Positions 21,201-30,048 are shown, counted from the first letter of the stretch. The stretch: DNA of 40,319 nucleotides from Tritrichomonas foetus (GCA_001839685.1 MLAK01000953.1:3501-43819), one strand, 5' to 3'. Translations and numbers: made by a program. The notes: generated from the letters alone by a model not told the origin.

Positions 21201-21693
21201 TAACTGTGGCAGCTTTCAATGTTAATTGAATCGTTTGCTCAATGGCTTCATGAAGTGGGCATGTCATAGTATTTACTAAAAATGCTTCGAGAACACTTTC
21301 ATGTCGTAAATATTTTTCATTTGTTTGAGAAAAAGTGTGTTGTGACCTGTTATTATTCAAACCATTGTTTAAATTATTCATGTTATTCATTCCATTATTC
21401 ATGTTGTTCATTCCATATTTTGATTCTTTTAATGGTGGAAGGGCTTTTTGAACTGCGTAAGGATTTGATGGTGATCTGGTCATCTGTGGACCAAGCATGT
21501 AAGGTGAGGATTTCGAAGTGAATGAAGATGCATTAGAAAAATTGGCTTTCTTTTTTCTTGCATAAGGATTTTGTGGATTTGGAAGTTGTTCCATTTGACT
21601 GTGTGGCTTGTTTACCATTAATTGCATTCTATTGGCCATAAAGTAATTTTTATATTTCGAATTAAAATAATCTATCAAATTTGAACTATACAT
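18265..21693 (-). CDS. class I cyclic nucleotide phosphodiesterase with four GAF domains
   Basis: A 1142-residue enzyme that should hydrolyse cAMP and/or cGMP. A disordered N-terminus with Asn/Met/Gly repeats (about 95-116) is followed by four GAF modules at about 135-275, 290-430, 450-605 and 615-770. The last two end in NK(x)nFxxxD (NKKDGKPFSNND, NKENGVFTNED), close to the cyclic-nucleotide GAF signature. The catalytic domain (about 863-1110) shows YHNWIHAIDV, HDAGHEGFNN, TDMAHH, SDISN and the invariant glutamine in GQVGFYNF (about 1072), with the metal ligands intact. PDE2/5/6/10/11 carry two GAFs; four is unusual and suggests allosteric control by cyclic nucleotide or another small ligand. 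No membrane segment is seen. An upstream TTG continues the frame, but ATG at 21693 is the first Met; Met20 (21636) is another candidate. Confidence 0.92.
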   Translation of the reverse strand: MYSSNLIDYFNSKYKNYFMANRMQLMVNKPHSQMEQLPNPQNPYARKKKANFSNASSFTSKSSPYMLGPQMTRSPSNPYAVQKALPPLKESKYGMNNMNNGMNNMNNLNNGLNNNRSQHTFSQTNEKYLRHESVLEAFLVNTMTCPLHEAIEQTIQLTLKAATVTLWQDIPTLHMLYSRRLDKSVTHSTGLIGFTFFSREVVKIDNASAHAAYSSEIDGIVAPGQTPMILFPLWDSNNNVCAVVQVTRDPKDPFFDEDAEDFIQFFIQKYKIYSHWLSQQKIPHEVVLEVIQVMQIEQFLLTFNKKITALFECNSCELWRYNLSSREITIYKKNITKTDIGRSGIVGESLNKECPINCAVNKMQSSYLESVDGNNAEPVLVVPILDVKSNMKFAICLRGRKYVPVFSSDDERLLRLLAPYFICALDNCERYSSSGNKNVRNAPERQCVNYLDSLITDLTTGIPIDNIIKDAVEKTELLANAERSYLFVYDKENELLTTKAVTNIKQSHLEISSERGIVGKVYKEKNIINVPDAYVAENFDSSFDLITDFKTTSLLTVPVLNNRLEPVGVFQMLNKKDGKPFSNNDIRFVKIFMTFCGLLMENDKMYFESSKANLQVTSFVNIAMSLSTNNAVKSILNDILQNARKVINAERASLFLVDDVIGVLSVYLSDGGKMPQTIPMSHGIAATTVKNRKAIIVNDAYHDPRFNKMIDYHTGFKTQSVVTAPVISSEGDILGVAEMINKENGVFTNEDCSLLQSFATFAAVSLEKRRLKDVTERGTAEIEMSKWIGEYERKSFEIPTKLVLPQPKQQLLTTLNYFSIEWNGIGLFKVAFHVFNQFNLLEQFDIHNDLFFTFLYKLRECYNEPPYHNWIHAIDVLQYFSYQIHKCCFHTVLTGLELFSICVAAISHDAGHEGFNNIYNVNSETPLGILFKDQSVMETFHCTVIIRIIAQDECNIFHALSGPDLKRIWGWIIQMILATDMAHHFKLVKSANDIIDQGPINLSNQKHRLMAMTMLMKVSDISNVSRPFEIADKWCDVLCEEFWRQGDMELAQGHPVSSSLNERGTGNKPKGQVGFYNFVCLPLYQAIARIFPELEVNLNAVKSNLEIWKTLAAQSEESGVDTGDAPIPMTEQPIDTSEEEEK

Positions 21694-22618
21694 CAAACAT
21701 CAGAAAATTATTGAAAAGATGATACTAATTGAATGTGACATGAATAGAATACTTTCACTATTCCGCGACGGAAAGCTATCTTTCAAAGTATTTTATTTTG
21801 GTTATCATAGAAAAAAATTCGTTAATTACGCCAATTTCTATTAGGAGATAAAGCAATATATCATAAAATATTGTAAACAATAATTCTGATAAGATATCAA
21901 AATAGATTTCGTATCAGAAATAAAATTTTACGTATCAGAATTCACAAAAGTAGATTCTTCTGTTGCTATTGAAGCTTATAGTATATTATTGAAGTTGCTT
22001 TACGATTCATTATCTTCTTGTGATGAATCTAAGTCGAAGAAACAGTGGTAGCATTCAAAACACAGACGTGATGCATTAACTAAAGTAGCAACAATCTGTG
22101 TTTTGAAGTTGAGCATAACCAACCATTTTACCTCATATGTTGTAGCTTAATCTGATTTCTGTTGATATGATCTTCTATTATGGATGATTCTTTCCATGCT
22201 TTTGGAACAGATTCCCAATAACAAGATTTGATAGAATGATTTATAACTGAAAAGTGTCATTATTGTTTATAAATAAGGTATTTTGGAATAGATACACACA
22301 ATATGGGAGAACTTTTCGAAGAATTGTCATCTAATGATATTTGCTTTTTATTAACCTCACTCTGGAGGCTTTCGAGCTTAACATCATATTCTAAGATAGA
22401 GTCATGCATTATACTTACATTTCCATAAACTTTGTTCAATTTTCCAAATTTTCGAATCATTGCTAATGAAAAAATGTAAAAGAGAATGTTATTCGAGTAA
22501 GATATTGGGTTCAGATAGAATTGTAAGATAAATATATTTAATAAGATGATCAATTATAAAATACAAAATATAGGCTGCCATCAAATCACGGCAACTGATT
22601 CAATGCTTCAAAAAAGAA
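21694..22618. other. intergenic region between PDE and lipase, mostly a gene relic
   Basis: About 0.9 kb upstream of the PDE. It must carry the PDE promoter in its first part (21694-21990), where I see no clear initiator. The remainder is occupied by the decayed minus-strand gene at 22000-22460. Confidence 0.4.
22000..22460 (-). pseudogene. decayed unidentified gene, minus strand
   Basis: Three consecutive protein-like stretches run in one direction. The first runs from an ATG at 22460 and includes DVKLESLQSEVNKK, a short coiled-coil-like helix. It ends in TAA-TGA (22257-22262). The same frame then continues with NHSIKSCYWESVPKAWKESS and IIEDHINRNQIK to a further stop near 22135. A shift into another frame gives KWLVMLNFKTQIVATLVNAS, LCFECYHCFFD and an acidic C-terminus ending at 22000. 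Together these look like the last 150 or so residues of a dead gene. The helical, polar content could suit a BAR- or trafficking-type protein, but I cannot name it. Confidence 0.45.
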
Positions 22619-23554
22619 TCAAATAAAGTTTTCTGGAATGATTTCGTCACATATTTCTTGATACCTTTCACTTTTGTGATGTGCTATACAATTGAGTGCT
22701 ATTGAAAGCTCGTACAATGTCTCTGTTGGATCGATGAGGGCTTGACTGAGCTTCTTTGGATGATCTTTCTTCAGTTGAAAAACATTTCCAGATGTGTACC
22801 TGACGAGTTTTGGAACTCCGCTTTCACATTCTTTCACAGCATTAATAACTGTAGGTGCAGCATTGTAGATCATATTGAAAAGGTCCTGGTCCATCAAAGA
22901 TGTTATGTTGATGACTTTCAATAAATCTCGAACAGCAACTGTTAAAGTTTCTGTTGAGATGAGATTCAAAACAGGTGCAATGATGCGAAACTTTTCCAGA
23001 CAGTTTGGAACAGACAAAGTTGGAACAATATCATCATCATTTACAATATTGAATGTACTTTCGATAATCTGTGATTCATTTCCAACGCCCATTGTTGGAG
23101 GTGCAGCAAAACAGTAGGAACTGAAGACACTTTTATCGCGAAGTCCTGCGTATTGGTTTACGGCAAAAATGTGCAGGATTTGTGAAACAGCTCCGCCATA
23201 CGAATGACCTATGAAATTGACTTTTCTCGATGGGCCCATACAGTCAATATATTGTTTGACATTAGTCCACACATATAAAGCGGCCTTATAATAGCCTGTG
23301 TGGTAAGTTCGATTATCTTCGTCTGTAATTTCCGAAAAAATGGCGGCCGTGGCATAGTCGTCGTTCACTTTGGAACCTCGAGTGATGATGAAAAGTTCGT
23401 CGTTGTAGAAATAAACGAAATAAGCTGGATGATAAATTGAAACATCCATGCAGGAGTGTAAAAGGATGCCTGTGTAGTTTGTGAAGTTGTTCTTATAGCC
23501 GCAATGAATAAGGGCTATTGTAAGTTGAAGCATGACCGAACTAGGGAGATACAT
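22619..23554 (-). CDS. class 3 lipase (alpha/beta hydrolase)
   Basis: Triacylglycerol/diacylglycerol lipase-like serine hydrolase. Counting from the first ATG (23554) it has 311 residues. The frame extends a further 36 codons upstream to a TAA without an ATG, in protein-like sequence. Key elements: the strand ELFIITRGSK (oxyanion region), HTGYYKAALYVW, nucleophile elbow VNFIGHSYGGAVSQIL (Ser about 118), YCFAAPPTMG, catalytic Asp within NIVNDDDIVP (about 173-175) and a C-terminal His in IAHHKSERY (about 292-293). All three triad positions are present, so activity is likely. A hydrophobic N-terminus (LPSSVMLQLTIALIHCG) could act as a membrane or signal segment. It lies on the same strand as the PDE, separated by about 0.9 kb that contains a gene relic. 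Confidence 0.85.
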   Translation of the reverse strand: MYLPSSVMLQLTIALIHCGYKNNFTNYTGILLHSCMDVSIYHPAYFVYFYNDELFIITRGSKVNDDYATAAIFSEITDEDNRTYHTGYYKAALYVWTNVKQYIDCMGPSRKVNFIGHSYGGAVSQILHIFAVNQYAGLRDKSVFSSYCFAAPPTMGVGNESQIIESTFNIVNDDDIVPTLSVPNCLEKFRIIAPVLNLISTETLTVAVRDLLKVINITSLMDQDLFNMIYNAAPTVINAVKECESGVPKLVRYTSGNVFQLKKDHPKKLSQALIDPTETLYELSIALNCIAHHKSERYQEICDEIIPENFI

Positions 23555-25214
23555 CAAAGGTTGGAAAAAAAATCTAATGAAATTGGTTGGAAATCTTAAA
23601 TAACTTTTTAAGAAGTTTCTGATCAAAGTGCATTCAAAACTGAACAGTTTTTGTGGGCTCCAATTTTATCGTTTACAAAAATATAGATAGATATTGAATT
23701 ATATTGATAAAAAAATATCATTGAAATCTATGAAAAACGATTAGTTTTGATTCAAAGAGATTTGATAAACAGAATTGTTTCTAGAATGATATGAAATTGA
23801 ATAAATTATTCAAATGTTCACAAATATCACCCAACGGTATTCAATTAATTGACAATGTTTGTTTGACATTACAGATAATTTTAGTTTTCAAACGTATTCC
23901 ATTCGGGATTAAATATAATTTGAAAAGGAAATTCCGGAGTTTTTAAACTCATATTATTTGAAATAATTTCATTCATTATTTGAATTGATTTCATACAACT
24001 TTTTGTGAGTTCCATGGGCATTTGAAATCCAAATATTTTTTGAAATATTTTTAACTGGCCAATTGAAATGTTGAATATTGGCATGAATATAATTGATAAA
24101 CTTATTGAAAATCTTTGAAATAATGAAAACAACTGTTTGAGGAGCCATTGAAAAAATTTTCTAAGATCCTTTTCAAATTCGGATAAGTAGAAGACGATTT
24201 TATGAGAAAAGGTTAATCACTTATGTTTAATTTTATCTTCTGATTATTTGAATGTCAAAATTGGTATTGCCAATAGGAATGAAATGATAAATTGAGATTG
24301 GCAGATTGCTATTTCGATATTTTATAATATAATATAAGATTTCCGCCCTATACATCAGATGTTATTCATTTTGGTACATTTATAGCTTTTAATTGTAACC
24401 TCTCAGTGCCATGAAGGTATCCTTTTATAAAGAAAGCAGTTTGAAAATCATCATGATAATTATCTTGTTGAATTGGAAGAAATACTTAAAAGAGAAATTC
24501 TTTGAATGTACTCTATTACTAAAATGACATAATACGATAAAAAACTTCAAATAGTCATCCAAACAGTATTGAAATCAATGTGATCTCTACCTTTTGATGA
24601 TGTTTTCTGTGAAATATCCGTTTATTGTTCAAAATAATCCACTATTTTATCTTATCATTCTCATTGTGAAAACAGTTCAAAAAAAATAAATTATTGATGT
24701 GTCAATTATATATTACACAGTGACATAGAATTTTTCTTTTTCCTCAATTTTAATATACTTAAATAAAAGCATAAATACAAAGTTACTCCGCTTAAACCTT
24801 CGAATTTCGTAAAAATTATTTTAACTAATTGAAAAAAATGATGGCATCAAACAATTCACTATTAACATGAAAATTCAGAATTATTAGATAACTATAAAAT
24901 CAGAAAATAGAATTCAAATCAGTTCATCATAGAAATTGACAGAAAACATTTTTATTCACTAATTTCATATAATCATCATCTTTATCAACCTAACTCCAGA
25001 TTCGTTTGATGATTCGATTAAAGGGTCTTCACATTATTACCTGGAAAATTATGAATGACCATTTATATATTCATTTTTTTCTATCTCCAATCTGACAAAT
25101 ATAGCAGTTATTTTCAATGAAATTGAAAGATTCACTTTCAGAGGATCTGATTCAATTATTCATGTCAGGTCATATATCGATTCAAAAAGTTATTTTATAT
25201 TTTCCCAAAAATTT
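23555..25214. other. divergent intergenic region, possible minor relic
   Basis: About 1.66 kb between the lipase start and the PP1-like gene. A minus-strand frame at 23881-24132 (extending open to about 24210) is rich in Phe, Ile and Ser, with an internal SIGQLKIFQKIFGFQMPMEL. It might be a dead fragment but has no recognised motif. A TCATA at 25170-25174 lies 43 bases before the PP1-like ATG and fits the initiator pattern. Nothing else was seen. Confidence 0.4.
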
Positions 25215-26393
25215 ATGAAAGAAGCGAATTATGGATTATTTTCCAATTTACTAAATCGATATATTTCAGCAGTTCCATCATGTCCCGAAGACTACGCATC
25301 CCATAAACGAGATTTAATTCTTCCAATTGTTCCAGTCGATATTCTCGAAAAACTTTGCACAGATGCAGAACGAACATTTGCAAGCGAACCAATTGTTTTG
25401 AATGTATCATCACCCGTCGTTATCGTTGGCGATCTCCATGGTCAAATTTTAGACCTTTATCGAATATTATTAAAATATGGCCTTCCTGATAAAAGGCAGT
25501 ATTTATTTCTGGGCGACATTGTGGATTGAGGAGAGTTTTCTATTGAAGCTATTACTATCATCTACCTTCTTAAAGTTTTGTATCCCAAAAGAGTGTATTT
25601 GATTCGAGGGAATCATGAATTCGCCTTTCTTTGTGAGCAAAGTGGATTTCTTGGTCAATTAAATGAGGTTTATCAAGATCGAGCTATTTTTGATAAATTT
25701 TTACAATCTTTTTCATACATCCCATTAGTGGCGATGGTCGATCACACAATGCTTTGTGTACATGGAGGGCTCGGGCCGGAATGGACGACTCTTGGCCAGG
25801 TAACGAAGATGAAGCGTCCGATTAATGATTTTGATAATGATGTTTTAAATGCAATGCTTTGGTCGGATCCAACATTTGACACAGACGATTTTGCACCATC
25901 AAATAGAGGCATCGGCTATCTGTTTGGGAAAAATACAGTGAACGATTTCATCAAAAGAACAGGAATCAAAGTTATCGTTCGTGCGCATGAATGTGTAAAT
26001 TCAGGCTTCCAAGGTCTCTTCGATGGTAAATTATTGACCGTTTTTAGTGCATCGAACTATTGCGGAGTGATTGGAAATCAATCAGCGGTCCTTCAAGTGA
26101 CTTCTGCATTCCGATACGAACCATTTCGATTTCCCTCCCTTCCGTACTTGCGTAGAGGACAGGCTATTTTTCGTGTTGAGGTAATCGAGCAAGCCATCAC
26201 ATCGAGAAACCTTCCAAAAAGACAGTCAATTCCAAGCGTTCATTCCACTCTCGCACATTTGAATAGGCCACAGCCAAATAAGCCACATTTCGAGTCACCA
26301 AGAAAAGCAGGAAATCAACCGAAAATAACAAGGCCACTCACATCATATCGAGTCACAAAATCACTTGAATCTAGAATTTATGGTCATCATTGA
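25215..26393 (+). pseudogene. PP1-like serine/threonine phosphatase with one in-frame stop
   Basis: The frame is continuous over 393 codons except for TGA at codon 105 (25527-25529). Metallophosphatase motifs on both sides are intact: GDLHGQ (72-77), LGDIVD then stop then GEFS (the family signature is GDxVDRG, so the stop replaces the invariant Arg), LIRGNHEF, MLCVHGGLGPEW, RAHECV and FSASNYCG. A C-terminal extension of about 80 residues, rich in basic residues and Pro (KRQSIPSVHS, NRPQPNKPHF), follows the catalytic core. The catalytic part is otherwise undamaged, so either the gene was inactivated very recently by a CGA-to-TGA transition, or the base is a sequencing error, or the stop is recoded. 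The first 104 codons alone could not make an enzyme. Confidence 0.85.
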
Positions 26394-26867
26394 GTTTTAT
26401 TTTTTTGTTTTGTTTTGTTTTGTATTAATTTAAATCGCATCAAATCAAAGTAGTATGTTATTTAATGTTTATTAATAAGAAATATATTGTAATAGCATAT
26501 ATAGAATAGCTATAGCTATACTATAGATGTATACATCATTGTTGAATTATTGGACAAATGTGAAATTTGTTCTTAAGTGTAAAGAAGCAATGAAATTTAT
26601 CATGAATATTATAGTAAATTTTAACATGATTCACTTAGTTCTCTTTAGATTATTCAAATATTCCCCTGAAGGTGAAGTGCAATTTCATTTACTTAATTGT
26701 TACTTTTTATTGGGGATATAGCTGAATTGAGATATTTAGATTAGAATGTATGTAACATCAAAATTTCTTTTTTTCCTTAGCTTTTAGTAATATTAATATT
26801 AAACTACAATGCTATAAGTTAGTATGGTCCTTTAATTACACAAAAATCTAGTCGACAAATTTTTAGA
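26394..26867. other. 3' flank of the PP1-like gene
   Basis: AT-rich, with a short TTTTG repeat immediately after the stop (about 26401-26424) and a palindromic atagctatag cluster near 26510-26526. A 64-codon ATG frame at 26527-26721 has AT-driven composition and is not convincing as a gene. Confidence 0.35.
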
Positions 26868-27056
26868 AATTGAATAATGTAATTTCTTCTGATCGAGCAT
26901 AAAAAAATTAGAATCAATATCATCCTGTAACTTATCGAGTTTATTTTCCACTTCATTGATTAAATCTGTTGAACAAGGAGCAACTTCTCAAGAAATTTCA
27001 ACCTTTCAAATCTGAGAACATCATCCAAAGTGATACATTTATCCTCCTTATTTATT
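26868..27056 (-). pseudogene. short coding-like relic, minus strand
   Basis: Reading leftward, one frame gives NKEDKCITLDDVLRFERLKF and runs into TAA. A second frame then gives STDLINEVENKLDKLQDDID followed by SNFFMLDQKK. Both are highly protein-like, with an acidic helical pattern, and they join through a frameshift. It is probably a remnant of a helical or coiled-coil protein; the family is unknown. It lies just downstream of the Rab gene's 3' end. Confidence 0.3.
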
Positions 27057-27188
27057 CTCGATCATGAGTTGTTTTTTTGACATCAACTATTATTATTTTC
27101 ATCAAAATATAAATAATTTTGAAATTTAAAAGAAATTAGTGGTATGATTTACTATTATACAAAATAGGGTCATCTCTATATATTATTT

Positions 27189-27803
27189 TCATTTGCAGCA
27201 CTTTGACTTTTCTGTATTTGGCTGCCTAATTGGTTGTGAAATTGGAGGAGTCGCTGGTGATTGAAATGTGCCTTTTATTTCTCCTGTTTTAACTTTATCG
27301 ATTATTGTCCGAGTAAGTCTAATAAACGAATCTATAATATTTGTTCCATCTTTTGCCGATGTTTCTATATATTGTATATTATATCTTTTTGAAAACTCTA
27401 ATCCATCATTTTCTGTAATACATCGATTTTCAGTAAGATCAGATTTATTTCCAACTAATAAAATTGCAGCATTTGGTGCTGCAAGTGAATGAAGATCATT
27501 TAACCATCCATTTAAGTCCTGAAACGAATCTGGATCATCTAACGCAAAACAAAGAATTGCTCCGACAGCATTTCTGAAATATGCTTTCGAAACTGATCGA
27601 AAACGTTCTTGTCCAGCTGTATCCCAAATGCTGAGTTTACAATTCTTTCCATCAACATCAACATTGAATGATTTAAATTCAACACCAACTGTGCTTTGAT
27701 TTTCAATAGAGAACGTATTATCTATTAATCTCTGAACAATTGCTGTCTTTCCAACACCAGATGATCCAACAACAACAATCTTGTAGCAGTTTGTTTCAGT
27801 CAT
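27189..27803 (-). CDS. Rab-family small GTPase (Rab4/14-like)
   Basis: A 204-residue GTPase that controls vesicle traffic. All five guanine-nucleotide motifs are present: GSSGVGKT (13-20), effector Thr in STVGVEF (37-43), WDTAGQERFRS (60-70, with catalytic Gln64), NKSD (119-122) and ETSAKD (147-152). The C-terminus ends KCCK, so it has two cysteines for geranylgeranylation, followed by a single unusual lysine. The switch region TVGVEF with FRSVSKAYFRNAVGAI and WLNDLHSLAAPN favours the Rab2/4/14 group, which in other eukaryotes works in early endosome and Golgi recycling. The ATG at 27803 puts ten residues before the first beta strand, as is usual for Rabs. An initiator-like TCATA lies 12-16 bases upstream. 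Confidence 0.93.
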   Translation of the reverse strand: MTETNCYKIVVVGSSGVGKTAIVQRLIDNTFSIENQSTVGVEFKSFNVDVDGKNCKLSIWDTAGQERFRSVSKAYFRNAVGAILCFALDDPDSFQDLNGWLNDLHSLAAPNAAILLVGNKSDLTENRCITENDGLEFSKRYNIQYIETSAKDGTNIIDSFIRLTRTIIDKVKTGEIKGTFQSPATPPISQPIRQPNTEKSKCCK

Positions 27804-27814
27804 CGAAATTTTGA

Positions 27815-27819
27815 TATGA
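27815..27819 (-). promoter_or_regulatory. initiator-like TCATA upstream of the Rab gene
   Basis: Minus-strand TTTCATATCAAA contains TCATA, fitting TCA(C/T)(A/T), with the A at 27817 and a 14-base leader. This short leader is typical of Trichomonas genes. The same TCATATC word precedes the adenylate-kinase-fold gene at 38458. Confidence 0.4.
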
Positions 27820-28530
27820 AATTTCCACAATCCAAATTTTGATAACCGGTCAGATTTTGATTTGATCGGCGAACAGACTTAGTGAAATGTTTAATTGTCG
27901 AGCCATAATTTGAGAAGAAGTATTAATGGCATTTATTTAACATCAAAATTCTATTTTACGATAAAACATAAATTTTATTGTTTTTATCTTTATTTTCGCA
28001 TAGATTGTATACATTCAAGAAGTATTATTGCATGAATTTTGTCTATAATAGAAAATTTTCTGTTGAAAAACGATACTGTATTATTTGTCAACTTTTGATT
28101 ACATTTTATACACAAATTATTAGATTTTTGAAAGAACCTTAAACAATCATTAACGTCATTATATTTCGTTTGTCATTCCACACAATATCGCCTCAAATTT
28201 TCGTGAGGAAAAGCTTAATCTTCAATAACACTAATTTGTGTCATGACACAATTTCAATTTCTCCTCATCAATGTAATTTGTTTAAAGTGCTTTTATTCAG
28301 GTAAAAATCGATTAAATGCATTCCAAAGTAATTCTTCCACTTTTTCGCATTCTTTCTCTTAGTGTCGTAATACTATAGTAATACTATAATTATCAGTGCT
28401 GATAATAATGATGCATCATGAGTCTATATATGTAATAACAATCTTTGAACAGAATCTTTTAAGTGAATCAACTAGAATGATGATTGACAATCTTGTTCGA
28501 TGCCATCATAACACAAAAATAATTTGAACC
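27820..28530. other. intergenic region upstream of the Rab gene
   Basis: About 0.7 kb of AT-rich DNA with no convincing reading frame. A short direct repeat of taatactata (about 28366-28390) is the only structure I noticed before the minisatellite. Confidence 0.35.
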
Positions 28531-28650
28531 ACAAAAAAACACAATCAAGAACAAAAACACAATCAAGAACAAAAACACAATCAAAAACAAAAACACAATC
28601 AAAAACAAAAACACAATCAAATACAAAAACACAATCAAAAACAAAAACAT
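28531..28650. repeat. 18-bp minisatellite, about 6 copies
   Basis: Tandem units of aaaaacacaatcaaraac (18 bp), with small changes at the fourteenth to seventeenth positions. The array lies 40 bp beyond the stop codon of the DH-PH-like gene, inside its likely 3' untranslated region. Read on the minus strand it gives a repeating Phe-Leu-Ile-Val frame, but this is a by-product of the 18-bp period and not a protein. Confidence 0.9.
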
Positions 28651-28689
28651 AAATTTTGGTGATACTCCTTTTTTTCGCTATAACAACTT

Positions 28690-29706
28690 TTATTCATTAA
28701 TTTCAACCCATTCAAGTGCATCAGGCTCGCTTGAATTCAATCTGATTGGTTGGTAAATCGAGTAATCTTTTGGTTTTTGGCTCCTGAGGATTTCCCAGTT
28801 GTGTTTCAACGCCTCAAAGTCGACAGAGTTTTCTGGCTGGAAGGCGAAACTGAAGTCAATTCCAAGAACATCTATTACCATCTGTGATTTTGGAAAAACA
28901 GTTGACTGAACCAGCCATACACTCAAATTACTCTGTTGTTTCACTGATTTCTCATTCACGTTCAAGATTGCAATTCGATCTTCAAACAAAAAGAGATGAG
29001 CTGGAACATTTACTGGTGATTGAATCGATCCAGTTACTATACTTCCTTTTACACATATTCGAAGCTTCAATGATTCGTTAAAATCAATATTGGCATTTTT
29101 CCCGTATTGCTTTAATAGCTCAAGTTGCTTCTTTGACGTTTCGGCCGCCCTTCTGAACATCTGCTCATGATCAACGGCCTTAAACTCATTACGGCATTGC
29201 TGATAAACGCCGCGTGCTGGATCTTCAGATGGAATCATGGAAAGAATGAAAATCCAAAATCTTTCCCATTTGGCAGCAACAATGAAAGGAAGATGGAACC
29301 AATAAACAAAATCCATTTTCAAAGCAGTAACCGCTTGTGCAAAATTTGCTTGCGATTTCAATCCCATGAATTTCTGTAAATCTGGAGCAGTTGGCATATT
29401 CATATTCAAATTTAGGAACTCTTTGTTAAGACCGCGCTTGATTATTTCATCGGCAAAAGAATCGATTGTTGGTTTGGATATCGCTAGAATGTCCTTCTCG
29501 AAGCTTCGCAACTTCTGAAAAATGGTGTGAAGTGTCAAATAACTGACGGCAATTGGCGACTCTGTTTTCGTGATTTCTTCAAGAAATGGTTCAATCGTTT
29601 TCAAAAAGCGAGTGATTTGAGGTAAGGTTTCTTTTTCAAATTGAATGACCTCCCTAATTTTTTCTTGGATAGTTTCTTGCGGATTGTTGAGAGGATTTCC
29701 TATCAT
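28690..29706 (-). CDS. DH-PH (RhoGEF)-like protein
   Basis: A 338-residue protein made of an all-helical region (about 10-200) and a beta-rich module (about 205-320). The helical part starts with VIQFEKETLPQITRFLKTIE and contains SPIAVSYLTLHTIF and WFHLPFIVAAKWERF, then SMIPSEDPARGVYQQCRNEF. The module contains LKLRICVKGSI and AHLFLFEDRIAIL and ends in a helix that includes FEALKHNWEILRS. Order and lengths match a Dbl-homology domain, with a pleckstrin-homology domain behind it. It would therefore act as a guanine-nucleotide exchange factor for Rho/Rac GTPases at membranes. The DH residues are weakly conserved, so the call is structural and moderate. The stop forms TAAA. A TCACA four bases before the ATG could be an initiator. 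It is divergent with the SAC-like gene (342 bp). Confidence 0.5.
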   Translation of the reverse strand: MIGNPLNNPQETIQEKIREVIQFEKETLPQITRFLKTIEPFLEEITKTESPIAVSYLTLHTIFQKLRSFEKDILAISKPTIDSFADEIIKRGLNKEFLNLNMNMPTAPDLQKFMGLKSQANFAQAVTALKMDFVYWFHLPFIVAAKWERFWIFILSMIPSEDPARGVYQQCRNEFKAVDHEQMFRRAAETSKKQLELLKQYGKNANIDFNESLKLRICVKGSIVTGSIQSPVNVPAHLFLFEDRIAILNVNEKSVKQQSNLSVWLVQSTVFPKSQMVIDVLGIDFSFAFQPENSVDFEALKHNWEILRSQKPKDYSIYQPIRLNSSEPDALEWVEINE

Positions 29707-30048
29707 TTGTGACCGTTTACCTCGATATAAAATTTATTTCACTTTTTTTCACCATTCATAACTTTTTAAATTATTAAACAGTCGAGTGTTATTATTTGAC
29801 CATTTATATTATTTAAAAGCTGATTATCGTACAATACAAATTCTTATCGTTATTCTTTCAATAAAAAATAACGAATGATTGAATTGAATCAACAATACCA
29901 ATTATTGTGGAAATTCGTGACTATAACTTCATTGTAGTCATTTGTATTCAATCTTAGTGAATTTGTGTTCATTGACCAAAAAGCGATTCAAAATATTTTA
30001 ATATGTTTTAATCGTATTAGGTTAATTTGATGTAAAATTTGCCAACTG
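29707..30048. other. divergent promoter region between DH-PH-like and SAC-like genes
   Basis: A 342-bp AT-rich gap between two divergent ATGs. On the minus strand TCACA (29708-29712) abuts the DH-PH-like start. No clear initiator lies close to the plus-strand ATG. No gene or repeat is seen. Confidence 0.35.

Noticed and set aside
23881..24132. Minus-strand 83-codon frame as a small gene
   Set aside because: Hydrophobic AT-driven composition without a motif. It is kept only as a remark in the intergenic entry.
25215..26393. Reassigned TGA codon to explain the PP1-like frame
   Set aside because: Other genes in the window end at TGA in the expected place (for example the TCAF-like, lipase, Rab and SAC-like genes), so TGA is a normal stop here.
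28468..28650. Minus-strand frame of repeated Phe-Leu-Ile-Val, looking like a membrane protein
   Set aside because: It is the translation of the 18-bp minisatellite, whose period is a multiple of three. It has no other protein features.
28531..28650. CRISPR-like regular repeats
   Set aside because: Units are contiguous with no unique spacers, and the genome is eukaryotic.
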